Source: an uncultured Collinsella sp. (GTDB lineage Bacteria; Actinomycetota; Coriobacteriia; Coriobacteriales; Coriobacteriaceae). Taken from it: DNA of 22,123 nt. Shown here one piece after another: positions 1-7,464 of this stretch (position 1 is its first letter; the number at the start of each line of letters is the position of its first letter). Location of the stretch: assembly GCA_900545605.1 (NCBI GenBank), contig UQZL01000032.1:1-22123 (forward strand). The letters run 5' to 3'. The position numbers and the translations under genes are program-made. The notes below the pieces were generated by a model. That model was not told where the DNA came from. It saw nothing but the letters and a program-made list of their open reading frames with translations, and made no database searches.

Positions 1-3
1 GAC

Positions 4-29
4 GGAAAGCACATTAAGTGCTTTCCTTT
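4..29 (+). terminator. Terminator-like hairpin of an upstream transcript
   Basis: A perfect 9-bp stem (4-12 with 18-26, GGAAAGCAC/GTGCTTTCC) closes a 5-nt loop and is followed by TTT on the plus strand. The gene it would serve lies left of the window, so orientation is inferred. The T run is short, and the A-rich left flank is too short to judge minus-strand use. Confidence 0.5.
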
Positions 30-200
30 GCGTGCGGAACTCGCGACAAACTTAACCCCCGCCCTCAGCCCCGGAGACCCTCCCTGCCGTCACTTTGTCC
101 AAACAGTTCTTGCTCCTCGCCGCTTCCGCGGCTCGAGGTCCCCGTTCTCCGCGGTGGGATTGGTCTGATTATTCTTGTTGAAACTCGGCCTTTGGCTCAT
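30..200. other. Non-coding stretch at left edge
   Basis: No convincing gene is seen. The only ORF crossing it on the plus strand has no ribosome binding site and an unprotein-like composition. One compact hairpin lies at 115-138: CCTCG pairs with CGAGG and CCGC with GCGG around a TTCC loop, with a 2-nt bulge. No tRNA-like cloverleaf was recognised. Confidence 0.4.
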
Positions 201-237
201 AAAAAACGGGAGATGCGGTTTTACATCCCCCGTTTTT
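201..237 (-). terminator. Terminator after the metallophosphoesterase gene
   Basis: Positions 202-210 pair with 229-237 and 212-215 with 224-227, with one mismatch and an 8-nt loop. The stem has an A run on its left and a T run on its right, so it can act in both directions. It begins 8 nt past the stop codon of the minus-strand gene. Confidence 0.7.
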
Positions 238-244
238 GTTGCGG

Positions 245-712
245 TTAGTCTAGGTCAATAAACTTGGTGCTTATGATCTTGCCGTCTTTTACTAGCATTC
301 TGGCCATGGTGGGGCCTCTGGTGCCTCTGGGGTAGCTGGCGCTGCCGGGGTTGAGGACTAGGCAGCGGCCTACTTGGGCTTCTTTGGTTACGTGGGTGTG
401 GCCGTTGATGGCTACGTCTACGGATCCCACGGGGAGATCTTCGCGGTAGTGGGCTACGGCGAATTTGAGGCCTTCGTAGGTGAAGAGGGCCAGACGGTCT
501 ACATCCGGGCCGTAGTCGCGGTAGTAGTCGTTGTTTCCTAGGACCGCTCGCACGGGAGCGATGGTGCATAGATGCTCGTAATCCATCTCTGAGGTGAGGT
601 CTCCGGCGTGGATGATCAGATCTGCGCCTTTGAGCTCGTCCAGAAGCGCGGGCGAAAGATAGCCGTGGGTGTCCGAGATGATGTCGATGCGCTTAGCGCT
701 TGCACTGTTCAT
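245..712 (-). CDS. YfcE/MJ0936-type metallophosphoesterase
   Basis: A 155-residue single-domain phosphodiesterase of the small calcineurin-like family. Proteins of this type bind two divalent metals and hydrolyse phosphodiesters; the physiological substrate is unknown. The metal-site motifs are all present in order: DTH (D14, H16), GD (37-38), GNND (59-62), His88, GHTH (104-107) and NPGS (121-124). It has no signal peptide or membrane segment, so it should be cytoplasmic. A longer frame exists upstream, but the ATG at 712 is preferred because AGAAGGG precedes it at good spacing and the core fold begins about 10 residues later. It lies downstream of a LytTR regulator gene, separated by a terminator-like hairpin that ends only 36 nt before the start codon, so it may rely partly on read-through. 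Confidence 0.9.
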   Translation of the reverse strand: MNSASAKRIDIISDTHGYLSPALLDELKGADLIIHAGDLTSEMDYEHLCTIAPVRAVLGNNDYYRDYGPDVDRLALFTYEGLKFAVAHYREDLPVGSVDVAINGHTHVTKEAQVGRCLVLNPGSASYPRGTRGPTMARMLVKDGKIISTKFIDLD

Positions 713-748
713 GGGATCCCTTCTGCAAAACCGATTCGACGTATATAC

Positions 749-796
749 AAAAAGCCCCACGGCTCCGCAGACAATTGGTCTACAGGGCTGCGGGGC
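749..796 (-). terminator. Terminator after LytTR regulator 1
   Basis: On the minus strand a long imperfect stem closes with GCCCC (792-796) pairing to GGGGC (754-758), followed immediately by five T (749-753). It starts 8 nt beyond the regulator's stop codon and ends 36 nt before the metallophosphoesterase start. Confidence 0.7.
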
Positions 797-803
797 CAGT
801 GTG

Positions 804-1520
804 CTAGAGGCTCAGGGCCTTCTTGAGCGGCACAACGCGGCGGCGCGAGACCGGCACGCGTTCGTCGACGCCCGTAATGCCCAGTTGGATAGCGCCCGAG
901 GGCACCGTCTCGACATCCGTGACGCACGCCAAGTTGACGATATAGCGACGATGAACGCGAAAGAAGCCAAAGTCGCAAAGCTTGGCCTCGAACTGCGCCA
1001 ACGAAGTCGTCGATAGAAAACGATCATCGACGGTATAGATACAGGAGTAATCGTCCTTGGCCATGATGAAGCGAATGTCATCCACGGGAATGAGGACCTT
1101 ACGGCCGCCCTTTTCCACCGGAATGCGCTCGATGGTGGCTTTGCTGTCCGTGACGGGCTTGGCGTGCTGCATGACCTTCTCGATCGCGCGATCCAGGCGC
1201 GCCTCCTCAACCGGCTTCATTAGGTAATCGACGGCATCTACGTCGAACGCCTCGACGGCATGATCGCTATACGCGGTCACAAACACAATCGCCGGCGGAT
1301 TCTTAAGCTTATGCAGCGCCTCGGCAAGCTGCAGACCAGAAGCACCAGGCATCGAGATATCGAGAAATACGACATCGACGCGGCTTTCCATCAGCATCTC
1401 AATGGCGGAGCGGACGCTCGACGCCTCAGTGATCGTGCCGATCTTGCCCGTCTGCTCGAGCAAGAAGCGAAGTTCCGAACGGGCCGGGGCCTCATCATCC
1501 ACAATCATCGCACGCAGCAT
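804..1520 (-). CDS. LytTR-family response regulator 1
   Basis: A 238-residue two-component response regulator. The N-terminal receiver domain (about 1-120) shows the acidic pair in VDDE, the phospho-acceptor Asp54 in FLDISMPG, Thr82 and the conserved Lys102 in MKPVE. The C-terminal LytTR DNA-binding domain (about 137-235) carries the diagnostic FFRVHRRYIVNL segment. Proteins of this type bind direct repeats upstream of their targets and act as transcription activators. The ATG at 1520 is chosen because the longer frame would need a TTG start and because AAAGG lies 10 nt upstream. The gene sits 72 nt downstream of histidine kinase 1, its likely partner, in the order glycosyltransferase-kinase-regulator. 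Targets are not evident from the sequence. Confidence 0.93.
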   Translation of the reverse strand: MLRAMIVDDEAPARSELRFLLEQTGKIGTITEASSVRSAIEMLMESRVDVVFLDISMPGASGLQLAEALHKLKNPPAIVFVTAYSDHAVEAFDVDAVDYLMKPVEEARLDRAIEKVMQHAKPVTDSKATIERIPVEKGGRKVLIPVDDIRFIMAKDDYSCIYTVDDRFLSTTSLAQFEAKLCDFGFFRVHRRYIVNLACVTDVETVPSGAIQLGITGVDERVPVSRRRVVPLKKALSL

Positions 1521-1592
1521 AGGGATTAAACCTTTCGTCAACAAACTACGCTGGGCATCCGCCGCTTGGCGTTGAGCCCATAGCCTTTTATT

Positions 1593-2936
1593 TTACTCTT
1601 GAATGTCAAAGATGCTCTCTGACAAATCAAGATGCAGGAGCACTTTGGTGCCCTTGCCCGGCGCCGATTCGACGCGCGTATAAGAGTGCGGTCCATAAAA
1701 GCGATGGATGCGCTCAGAAATATTGTGCATGGCCACACCGGCGCCGCCGCCTTGCGGGGAACTGGCATCGGGGCGGGCGGAGCGCTCATCAAACAGCCTG
1801 GCGGCGGTGCCCTCGTCCATGCCCACGCCGTTGTCGGCCACGGCAATCAGGATTGCGTCGTCGCCGTCTTGATGGACGGTCACATCGATCTGCAGGGCAT
1901 CGCCATCGCCCATGCCATGCCGCACGGCGTTCTCGACAATGGGCTGGATTACAAAGGCCGGGACCAACGTGTCCTCGACATCCTCGGAGACATCGAAGGT
2001 CGCCAGTACGCGGTCCTCGCCAAAGCGCGCCTTCTCAAACGTCAGGTAGCGCTTGGTCTGGGCAACCTCGCGCGAGACCGGGATAAGCGACCCCGAGTTG
2101 TCGAGCGTGGCGCGATAGAACGAGGAGAACTCGCGCAGCAGCTCGCGGGCACGCAGCGGGTCGGTACGCGTAAACGACGCGATGGTGTTGAGCGTGTTAA
2201 ACAGAAAGTGCGGATTGATCTGCGCTTGCAGGGCACGAACCTCGGCACGGGCCGTGAGCTCCTTTTGCACCTCGAGCTCGTGGATGGCGAGCTGCGTGGA
2301 CAGGATCTCGGCAAAGCCCGAGGCGAGCGCATACTGGGTACGGTCGACGGCACGCGGGGTCTTGTAGTAGAACTTGAGTGTGCCGACGGTACGGTCGCCC
2401 ACCTTGATGGGCGCGATGATACCGGCGGGAACCTGGTTGTGCGAGCCATCCGAACCCACCACGTCCACCACGCGGTTGAACGACTGCACGATGCCGTGCT
2501 CAATGACGTAGCGCGTGGCGAGCGTGTGGATGGGCGAATCGGGCAGCAGCTTTTCCTCGAACTCGCCCGCGCAGGCCAGCACGTTGCTCTCATCGGTGAT
2601 GGCAACGGTCATGGCACGTGTCTCGGGCAGGATACGCCGGCACACCAAAAGCGCTGATTCCTGCGTCAGGCCGCCCTTAATGTCCTCGAGCATGGCCGAG
2701 GCAACCGAGAGCGTCTCCTCGGTGTACTGGGAGCGCACCGAATCGGGATTGAGCGTCAAATAGATAAAGATGCACAGGAAGATGCACAGCAACGCACAGG
2801 CGACCACCGTGGCAATCGGCTCAATGCCAGTCGCCAGGGCAAAGATAAAGTACACCAACACGCAAACGGCGCAGACAACGGCGATGATGCGAAAGATTGA
2901 AATTGAATTATCGCGCTGGGCGCGGCGGTCGATCAT
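1593..2936 (-). CDS. LytS-type sensor histidine kinase 1
   Basis: A 447-residue membrane sensor kinase. Two closely spaced membrane segments (about 15-36 and 40-61) are followed by a GAF-like sensory region (about 75-200) and a His_kinase/HATPase_c core. His243 in the QINPHFLFN motif is the predicted autophosphorylation site. The N box has Asn336 in QPIVENAVRHG, G1 is DNGVGM (369-373 region), and a glycine-rich G2 precedes VAMHNISERI. It lacks the five-helix 5TM transmembrane domain of classical LytS/YpdA, so sensing is probably cytosolic or at the membrane interface. Its ATG overlaps the stop codon of the upstream glycosyltransferase as ATGA, indicating translational coupling. It is a paralogue of the kinase at 7465-8856, with long shared stretches around ALASGFA and ELTAR. 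Confidence 0.92.
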   Translation of the reverse strand: MIDRRAQRDNSISIFRIIAVVCAVCVLVYFIFALATGIEPIATVVACALLCIFLCIFIYLTLNPDSVRSQYTEETLSVASAMLEDIKGGLTQESALLVCRRILPETRAMTVAITDESNVLACAGEFEEKLLPDSPIHTLATRYVIEHGIVQSFNRVVDVVGSDGSHNQVPAGIIAPIKVGDRTVGTLKFYYKTPRAVDRTQYALASGFAEILSTQLAIHELEVQKELTARAEVRALQAQINPHFLFNTLNTIASFTRTDPLRARELLREFSSFYRATLDNSGSLIPVSREVAQTKRYLTFEKARFGEDRVLATFDVSEDVEDTLVPAFVIQPIVENAVRHGMGDGDALQIDVTVHQDGDDAILIAVADNGVGMDEGTAARLFDERSARPDASSPQGGGAGVAMHNISERIHRFYGPHSYTRVESAPGKGTKVLLHLDLSESIFDIQE

Positions 2937-4120
2937 TCAGCCCCCTCCAGGATGCTAATCAGTTGTGCGTCGCGCCAAAGTTCATCCATGATCTTGGGCC
3001 AGAAACTCTGAAAACGCAGGTAGCTTGCGGCGTTTTGGCGGGCATAGGTCTTGGCCTCGTCAATACCATGACGCCAGATGCGCAGATACCCCTCGTGTTC
3101 GCGGGTAAACATGCTGCGAACCATGGCGGTCTTGCGCACGCGGTCGTCGAGCTCGCGCGAGATCCACGGACCCGGATAGGGCATGAGCGATGCGGCCGTA
3201 ACCGGAATGAGCTCCTTTTGGTGCGCAGCGAACGTCAGCTTGGCCCGCTCGTAGTACCAACGGTACACGTCCTGCATAAAGCGCGGCGAGCGCTTCTCGG
3301 ACTCGGGCGGCAGGTGGCGCACGGTCCACTCGTTATCGAACCACACGTCATAGCCAAACATGCGCATGTTAAACAGGTAGTCCAGATCCTCGCCGCGGGT
3401 GATAAACGGGTCGAAGGCCACGCGCGTAAAGGCGCGGGCGTGCAGGGCCATCAGGCCGCCGCACACGTAATTGGAGCGCGAGATGCGGGTGCCCGAGAGC
3501 GCCTTTTTCATCCAGCGATTGAACTCGATACGCTTGGTCCACCAGCGATGGCAAATGCCCACTTTGTCCGTGGGAGCCAGCGGCGACCCGTCGCGATCGT
3601 AAAAGTATCCGCTCTTGACTAAAATCGGCAGGCCCTGACGCGTCTGTTGGCCCAGTGCATAGGTCGCACGCTTCATAAAGTCGGCATCGATGACGGTCTC
3701 GTCGTCATCCAAAAACACAACCGCGTCGTGCCCCAGCACCGCCGCGCAGGCAAGACCCATGTTGCGGATGGCGCCGTAGCCGCGCAGGCTCACGCACTCG
3801 CCCGAGCCTTTGGGCGCAATCTGCGCCACGCGGTCGGCAACACGCGAAGCCTGAGTATTGGTAACGATGGTGACCTTAAGTGTGGGATGAGCATTAACGA
3901 TTTCGTGCACGCGATGGGATACGTCGGCCGTGGCAGAAACCGGACAGACCACCAAGAGAATGATGCACGGAATGTCGCGCACCTGTTCGAGCGAAGTCAG
4001 GCAGCGATCGAGTTCCGGGTTGGCGGCATTGAGCGACGTCGAGTGATCGTAGGTGCCGGGAGCGTTTGCTTGGGTATCATCGCCCGCCCAATATGTTGGG
4101 ATCACAACCGTGGCGTTCAT
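2933..4120 (-). CDS. GT-A fold (family 2-like) glycosyltransferase
   Basis: A 395-residue predicted glycosyltransferase that would move a sugar from a nucleotide-sugar donor to an unknown acceptor. The N-terminus VVIPTY is typical of family 2 enzymes. The metal/nucleotide-binding acidic motif FLDDDE (residues 136-141) and a second acidic motif, RGEDLDYLF (242-250), fit the GT-A fold. There are no obvious membrane segments, so it is probably cytoplasmic or peripheral. The ATG at 4120 has a strong AAGGAGGG site (4128-4135) at 7 nt spacing; upstream in-frame codons lack one and run into a hairpin. It is the first gene of a tight unit with histidine kinase 1 (ATGA overlap) and regulator 1. Pairing with a sensor kinase suggests a cell-envelope polymer, but the acceptor cannot be inferred. 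Confidence 0.85.
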   Translation of the reverse strand: MNATVVIPTYWAGDDTQANAPGTYDHSTSLNAANPELDRCLTSLEQVRDIPCIILLVVCPVSATADVSHRVHEIVNAHPTLKVTIVTNTQASRVADRVAQIAPKGSGECVSLRGYGAIRNMGLACAAVLGHDAVVFLDDDETVIDADFMKRATYALGQQTRQGLPILVKSGYFYDRDGSPLAPTDKVGICHRWWTKRIEFNRWMKKALSGTRISRSNYVCGGLMALHARAFTRVAFDPFITRGEDLDYLFNMRMFGYDVWFDNEWTVRHLPPESEKRSPRFMQDVYRWYYERAKLTFAAHQKELIPVTAASLMPYPGPWISRELDDRVRKTAMVRSMFTREHEGYLRIWRHGIDEAKTYARQNAASYLRFQSFWPKIMDELWRDAQLISILEGAE

Positions 4121-4142
4121 ACCTTTACCCTCCTTGCAACAC

Positions 4143-4178
4143 AAAAACGGGGCGCCGCCAAACACAGGCGACGCCCCG
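4143..4178 (-). terminator. Strong terminator-like hairpin just before the glycosyltransferase
   Basis: On the minus strand an 11-bp stem with one mismatch (4148-4159 with 4167-4178, GGGGCG and CGCC arms) and a 7-nt loop is followed by TTTTT (4143-4147). It lies 125 nt after the MFS stop but its T run ends only 8 nt before the glycosyltransferase ribosome binding site. It is either the MFS terminator or a leader attenuator for the glycosyltransferase-kinase-regulator unit. Confidence 0.75.
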
Positions 4179-4194
4179 CGACCTAGCTGGTTCC

Positions 4195-4224
4195 ATCATA
4201 CCCACTTGGGCTAAACATTGTTCG
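4195..4224 (-). promoter_or_regulatory. Weak candidate promoter for the glycosyltransferase operon
   Basis: TATGAT on the minus strand (4195-4200) matches the -10 consensus at five of six bases. At 18 nt spacing the upstream hexamer (CGAACA) matches TTGACA only in its last three bases. If used, transcription would start just before the hairpin at 4148-4178 and place it in the leader. This is a pattern match only. Confidence 0.25.
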
Positions 4225-4255
4225 GAAGTCAGAATGATTTATGCGGCTACTTCCA

Positions 4256-4289
4256 AAAGAGTACTGCAGATAGGCACAAATGCTGTACT
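4256..4289 (-). terminator. Weak terminator-like hairpin after the MFS gene
   Basis: AGTAC and GCA on one arm pair with TGC and GTACT on the other (4260-4289) with one A-A mismatch, followed on the minus strand by CTTTT. It begins 14 nt after the MFS stop codon at 4303. It is a weak stem, but if it terminates the MFS message then the stronger hairpin at 4143-4178 would belong to the next gene's leader. Confidence 0.35.
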
Positions 4290-4302
4290 GAGCCCGGTTG
4301 CC

Positions 4303-5553
4303 TTACGCCGCCGCCTGAGCCATGCGGGACAGACGGACCAGCAGCACAAAGCCAACAACCAGCAGAACGCCAATAGAAAGGACGCCCAGCGACGGGTTGC
4401 CGGTCAGGGAGGTGACAACCGACACCAGGAAGGTGCCCATAACGCTTGCGTAACGGCCAAAGATATCGAAGAAGCCGTAGTACTCGTTGGACTTTTCCTT
4501 AGGGATAATACGACCGAAGTAGCTGCGGCTCAGCGCCTGCACGCCGCCTTGGAACAGGCCGACCAAAATAGCGAGCACCCAAAACTCAAAGGCGGTCTTC
4601 AAGAAAAACGCGGCAAAGAGCACGATGCCCATATAGGCGGCGACGGCCACCAAGATCATGTTGAGTGTGCCCACGCGACCGGCGAGCTTGCCGTAGATGA
4701 TGGCGGACGGAAAGGCCACAAACTGCGTAACGAGCAGCGCCAGCACCAGCTGGGTCGAATCGATGCCCAGAGCCGATCCGTAGCTGGTTGCCATGGAAAT
4801 GACCGTGTGCACACCGTCGATGTAGAAGAAGAACGCGATCATGTAGACCAGCACGGTCTTGTTGTGGGCGATCTCGCGCATGGTGTGTCCGACCTCGGAG
4901 AACACGCCGCCCACGATGTGGCCGATGGTGTCCTCGGGACCGCGCTCGCGACCGTACTTTTGCTTATAGGTGCGAATGAGCGGCAGGGTAAAGATGAGCC
5001 ACCAGGCACCGGTGATGACAAACGACAGACGCGTTGCCAGCATGGTGGGGACGCCAAGAGCGGGGCCACCCATGATAAGCGCCAGGCAGATGATGAACGG
5101 CACGGTGGAACCGATGTAGCCCCAGGCATAACCCGAGCTGGACACGGCATCCATGCGCTCGTCGGTGGTAATGTCGGGCAGCATGGCGTCGTAGAACGTC
5201 ATAGAAGAGTTAAGGCCGATGGTGCACAGCACGTACACGGTCAAAAATGCCATGGCGGACATGGGGATAGCCTGCGCCAGGCAAAGAACCAGGCCCGTGA
5301 GGAAGAAGCCCAAGAAGAACTTGATCTTGTTGCCGGCGTAATCGGCAAGCGCGCCCAGAATGGGCATGAGCATGGCAATGACCAGCGAGGCAATCGTCTG
5401 CGCGTTGCCCCAGGCGACCACGAGGTCGGCCGAAGAAGCACCGGTATTGATGGCGTTAAAGTAGATGGGCACCACCGAGGTATTGAGCAGCACGAGGGCC
5501 GAGTTGCCCACATCGTACATAACCCAGTTACGCTCGAGCTTGGTGTATTTCAT
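4303..5553 (-). CDS. UMF1/Atg22-like MFS transporter
   Basis: A 416-residue integral membrane protein with about 12 predicted hydrophobic segments, the usual size for the major facilitator superfamily. The N-terminal YDVGNSALVLL (13-23) and the SSGYAWGYIGS segment near residue 140 resemble the UMF1 subfamily, which is related to fungal vacuolar Atg22; bacterial members are poorly characterised and their substrates mostly unknown. The central cytoplasmic loop is charged (around YKQKYGRERGPED). The ATG at 5553 is preceded by GAAGGGG. It lies 101 nt downstream of the phospholipase-like gene with no clear terminator between, so the two may share a transcript. Direction of transport and substrate cannot be told from the sequence. 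Confidence 0.88.
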   Translation of the reverse strand: MKYTKLERNWVMYDVGNSALVLLNTSVVPIYFNAINTGASSADLVVAWGNAQTIASLVIAMLMPILGALADYAGNKIKFFLGFFLTGLVLCLAQAIPMSAMAFLTVYVLCTIGLNSSMTFYDAMLPDITTDERMDAVSSSGYAWGYIGSTVPFIICLALIMGGPALGVPTMLATRLSFVITGAWWLIFTLPLIRTYKQKYGRERGPEDTIGHIVGGVFSEVGHTMREIAHNKTVLVYMIAFFFYIDGVHTVISMATSYGSALGIDSTQLVLALLVTQFVAFPSAIIYGKLAGRVGTLNMILVAVAAYMGIVLFAAFFLKTAFEFWVLAILVGLFQGGVQALSRSYFGRIIPKEKSNEYYGFFDIFGRYASVMGTFLVSVVTSLTGNPSLGVLSIGVLLVVGFVLLVRLSRMAQAAA

Positions 5554-5654
5554 GGACAGGGCCCCTTCGTATTCGCCCGATATGCAGTTAGTTCATCGTA
5601 CCCCAATTGCCCAGAGGCGCCGGTAAGGATTCGGCAAAGGGGCACGCACGAGCC

Positions 5655-6599
5655 CTACTCCTCGCGGTCGAACTCTTCGTCGGCGCCGAGCGCGCGACCG
5701 CTGTAATTGACGTGGTTGGTCACGGCTTCCATATCGCCGGTCTCGATAAAGCGGGCGACGGTGAGCTCGTAATCGAGCAGCGCGCGGTCAAAGACCTCGG
5801 GGAAGCTCTCGTTCGAGACCTCGCCGGTAAAGGGGTTCTTCCATGCCAAGTGGCCCAGATTGCCGGTACGCTCGGGTAGCTCGGTCGTCACGCGGTGCGC
5901 AAGGCCGTCGAGCAGCGAGTAGTCGTGCATCAAGCCCTCAACCAGCGAGATCGCGCGCGTCTTTGCGGAGCCGGCCGGCTCAATCGCGCGGTAAAGTCGC
6001 TGCATATTGGCAACGGCAGCACCGTACTCCCCCGCCGGAATGTCAATGCCGTACACGCGTCCGGCAACATAGCTCATCAGCACGCCGGCCACGCGATTGA
6101 TGCGATCGGTGGTGACGATCTCGCCCGCCGGCGGGTAATCGTCGACCGTAGCGCCATCGCGTTTAAGCTGCAGCATCAGCACATCCAGGTCGCTCTCGAT
6201 CACGGCATGGACTTGACTGCTCGAATTCTCAAGCTCTGAATCGGACTCCACGATGCCAAACTGCTGCTCATAGACAAAGGGATGGGCGTTGCGGTCGAGC
6301 ACGTAATGGGACAGCAGGCCCAGCGCAAAGGCGCGACCCAAGCTGGCGTCGCGCGGCAGCAGATGCGACACGCCGTCGCGCAGGCACGCGAACTGGCGAG
6401 ACATGCGCGACCGATGCATGACCTGCGCCAGCAGCGTGCAGTCGGAAACACGCGGTGTCAGAATGTGAAAGAAAAACGGGTCGGGACCTTGGTTGCCCAA
6501 GATAAAGGCAATGCGCTCTTCATCGGACGTGATGACGCCCTGCGGAAGACGGTCGATGCTTTCCTCGCCAAACAGATGATGGGTGATAAGCGCGGGCAT
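5655..6599 (-). CDS. Zinc-dependent phospholipase C-like protein
   Basis: A 314-residue protein resembling the zinc-dependent phospholipase C (PF00882-type) family. Visible family features are ITHHLFG at the N-terminus, GNQGPDPFFF (35-44), LLSHYVLDRNAHPF (95-108) with His98, Asp102 and His106 as likely metal ligands, and a further VHAVIESDLD segment (130-139). No signal peptide is seen, unlike secreted clostridial toxins of this fold, so it is more likely a cytoplasmic housekeeping hydrolase or metal-binding protein than a toxin. Catalysis on phospholipids is not established for such short intracellular members. The ATG at 6599 is preferred over an upstream GTG because AAAGGA lies 6 nt before it. 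A candidate promoter precedes it at 6632-6658. Confidence 0.8.
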   Translation of the reverse strand: MPALITHHLFGEESIDRLPQGVITSDEERIAFILGNQGPDPFFFHILTPRVSDCTLLAQVMHRSRMSRQFACLRDGVSHLLPRDASLGRAFALGLLSHYVLDRNAHPFVYEQQFGIVESDSELENSSSQVHAVIESDLDVLMLQLKRDGATVDDYPPAGEIVTTDRINRVAGVLMSYVAGRVYGIDIPAGEYGAAVANMQRLYRAIEPAGSAKTRAISLVEGLMHDYSLLDGLAHRVTTELPERTGNLGHLAWKNPFTGEVSNESFPEVFDRALLDYELTVARFIETGDMEAVTNHVNYSGRALGADEEFDREE

Positions 6600-6631
6600 A
6601 ATGATCCTTTCGATTTCATTCGATGCCACCC

Positions 6632-6658
6632 ATTATGCCCACCGCGCGCCCATGCCAA
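6632..6658 (-). promoter_or_regulatory. Candidate promoter before the phospholipase-like gene
   Basis: On the minus strand TTGGCA (6653-6658) and CATAAT (6632-6637) each match the vegetative consensus at five of six positions, separated by 15 nt, which is shorter than the preferred 17. The site lies between regulator 2 and the phospholipase-like gene and would start a leader of roughly 25 nt. Pattern match only. Confidence 0.35.
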
Positions 6659-6691
6659 ACCTGCGATGGTAAACGACGGCATGCAGACCGT

Positions 6692-7426
6692 CTACGCAAG
6701 CCCCAGGTGCGACTTGACCTCGGCGGCACGACGACGGGACACCGGTACCGTCGAGTTCACGCGGTCGAGCCTGAGCTCCATCAACCCCGTGGAGCCAATC
6801 TCAACATTGTGCACGTCTTCCAAATTGACCAGGTAGCTGCGATGAACGCGAATAAAGCCCTCGGAGTCCAAGCGACGCTCGAGCGAGGAGATCGACTCAT
6901 TGATCAGGTACGTTCCCTCGGCGCAGATGGCGTTGCAAAAATCGGCGCGCGCCTCAAAGTAGCAGACGTCTGCGGCGGGAATGAACACCTTTTTGCCCCC
7001 GCGGTCCACCGTCAGACGCAAAGGTTGGCGCGGAGCATGGATAACACGACGGGCACCCAAGGCTGCCTCGATCTTGTCGAGTGCCTTTGACAGGCGTGCG
7101 TCCTCGACCGGCTTGACGACATAGTCGACAGCATCGAGGTTATACGCATCGGCGGCAAACTCGGCAAACGCCGTCACAAACACCACAACCGGCGGCGTCT
7201 TTAGGTTCTGCAGCGTCTCGGCAAGCTCAATTCCCGAGCGACCGGGCATGGTAATGTCTAAAAACAGCACGTCGGGCTTGTTCGACAGAATCGACTCCAC
7301 GGCTTCGGTGACATTGCCCGCCTCGGCAATCTGGCCCACACGCGCATCCTTTTCCAACAGATAGCGTAGCTCGGCCCTAATGGGAGGTTCGTCATCAACC
7401 ACCAAGATGTTCCAGCCTTCGGACAT
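6692..7426 (-). CDS. LytTR-family response regulator 2
   Basis: A 244-residue response regulator paralogous to the one at 804-1520. The receiver domain shows VVDDE (9-13), phospho-acceptor Asp57 in FLDITMPG, Thr85 and Lys105 in VVKPVED. The LytTR domain (about 137-240) has FIRVHRSYLVNLEDV, the DNA-contacting and dimer-facing core of the family. It should be phosphorylated by histidine kinase 2, whose stop codon lies 38 nt upstream of this ATG. The start at 7426 is supported by AGGGGAAG about 6 nt upstream. There is no strong terminator between it and the next gene, only a 5-bp GACGG/CCGTC stem at 6675-6692 overlapping the stop. Its binding sites are unknown. Confidence 0.93.
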   Translation of the reverse strand: MSEGWNILVVDDEPPIRAELRYLLEKDARVGQIAEAGNVTEAVESILSNKPDVLFLDITMPGRSGIELAETLQNLKTPPVVVFVTAFAEFAADAYNLDAVDYVVKPVEDARLSKALDKIEAALGARRVIHAPRQPLRLTVDRGGKKVFIPAADVCYFEARADFCNAICAEGTYLINESISSLERRLDSEGFIRVHRSYLVNLEDVHNVEIGSTGLMELRLDRVNSTVPVSRRRAAEVKSHLGLA

Positions 7427-7464
7427 ATGTGCTTCCCCTCTTTTTCTCTCAATCCAACCGCGTG

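Noticed and set aside
4066..5706. Long plus-strand ORF opposite the MFS gene
   Set aside because: Gln/His/Asp-rich antisense shadow with no binding site or motif; the minus strand encodes a clear transporter.
5655..6599. Secreted phospholipase C toxin
   Set aside because: The family resemblance is real, but there is no signal peptide and the neighbours are housekeeping genes, so a toxin role is not supported.
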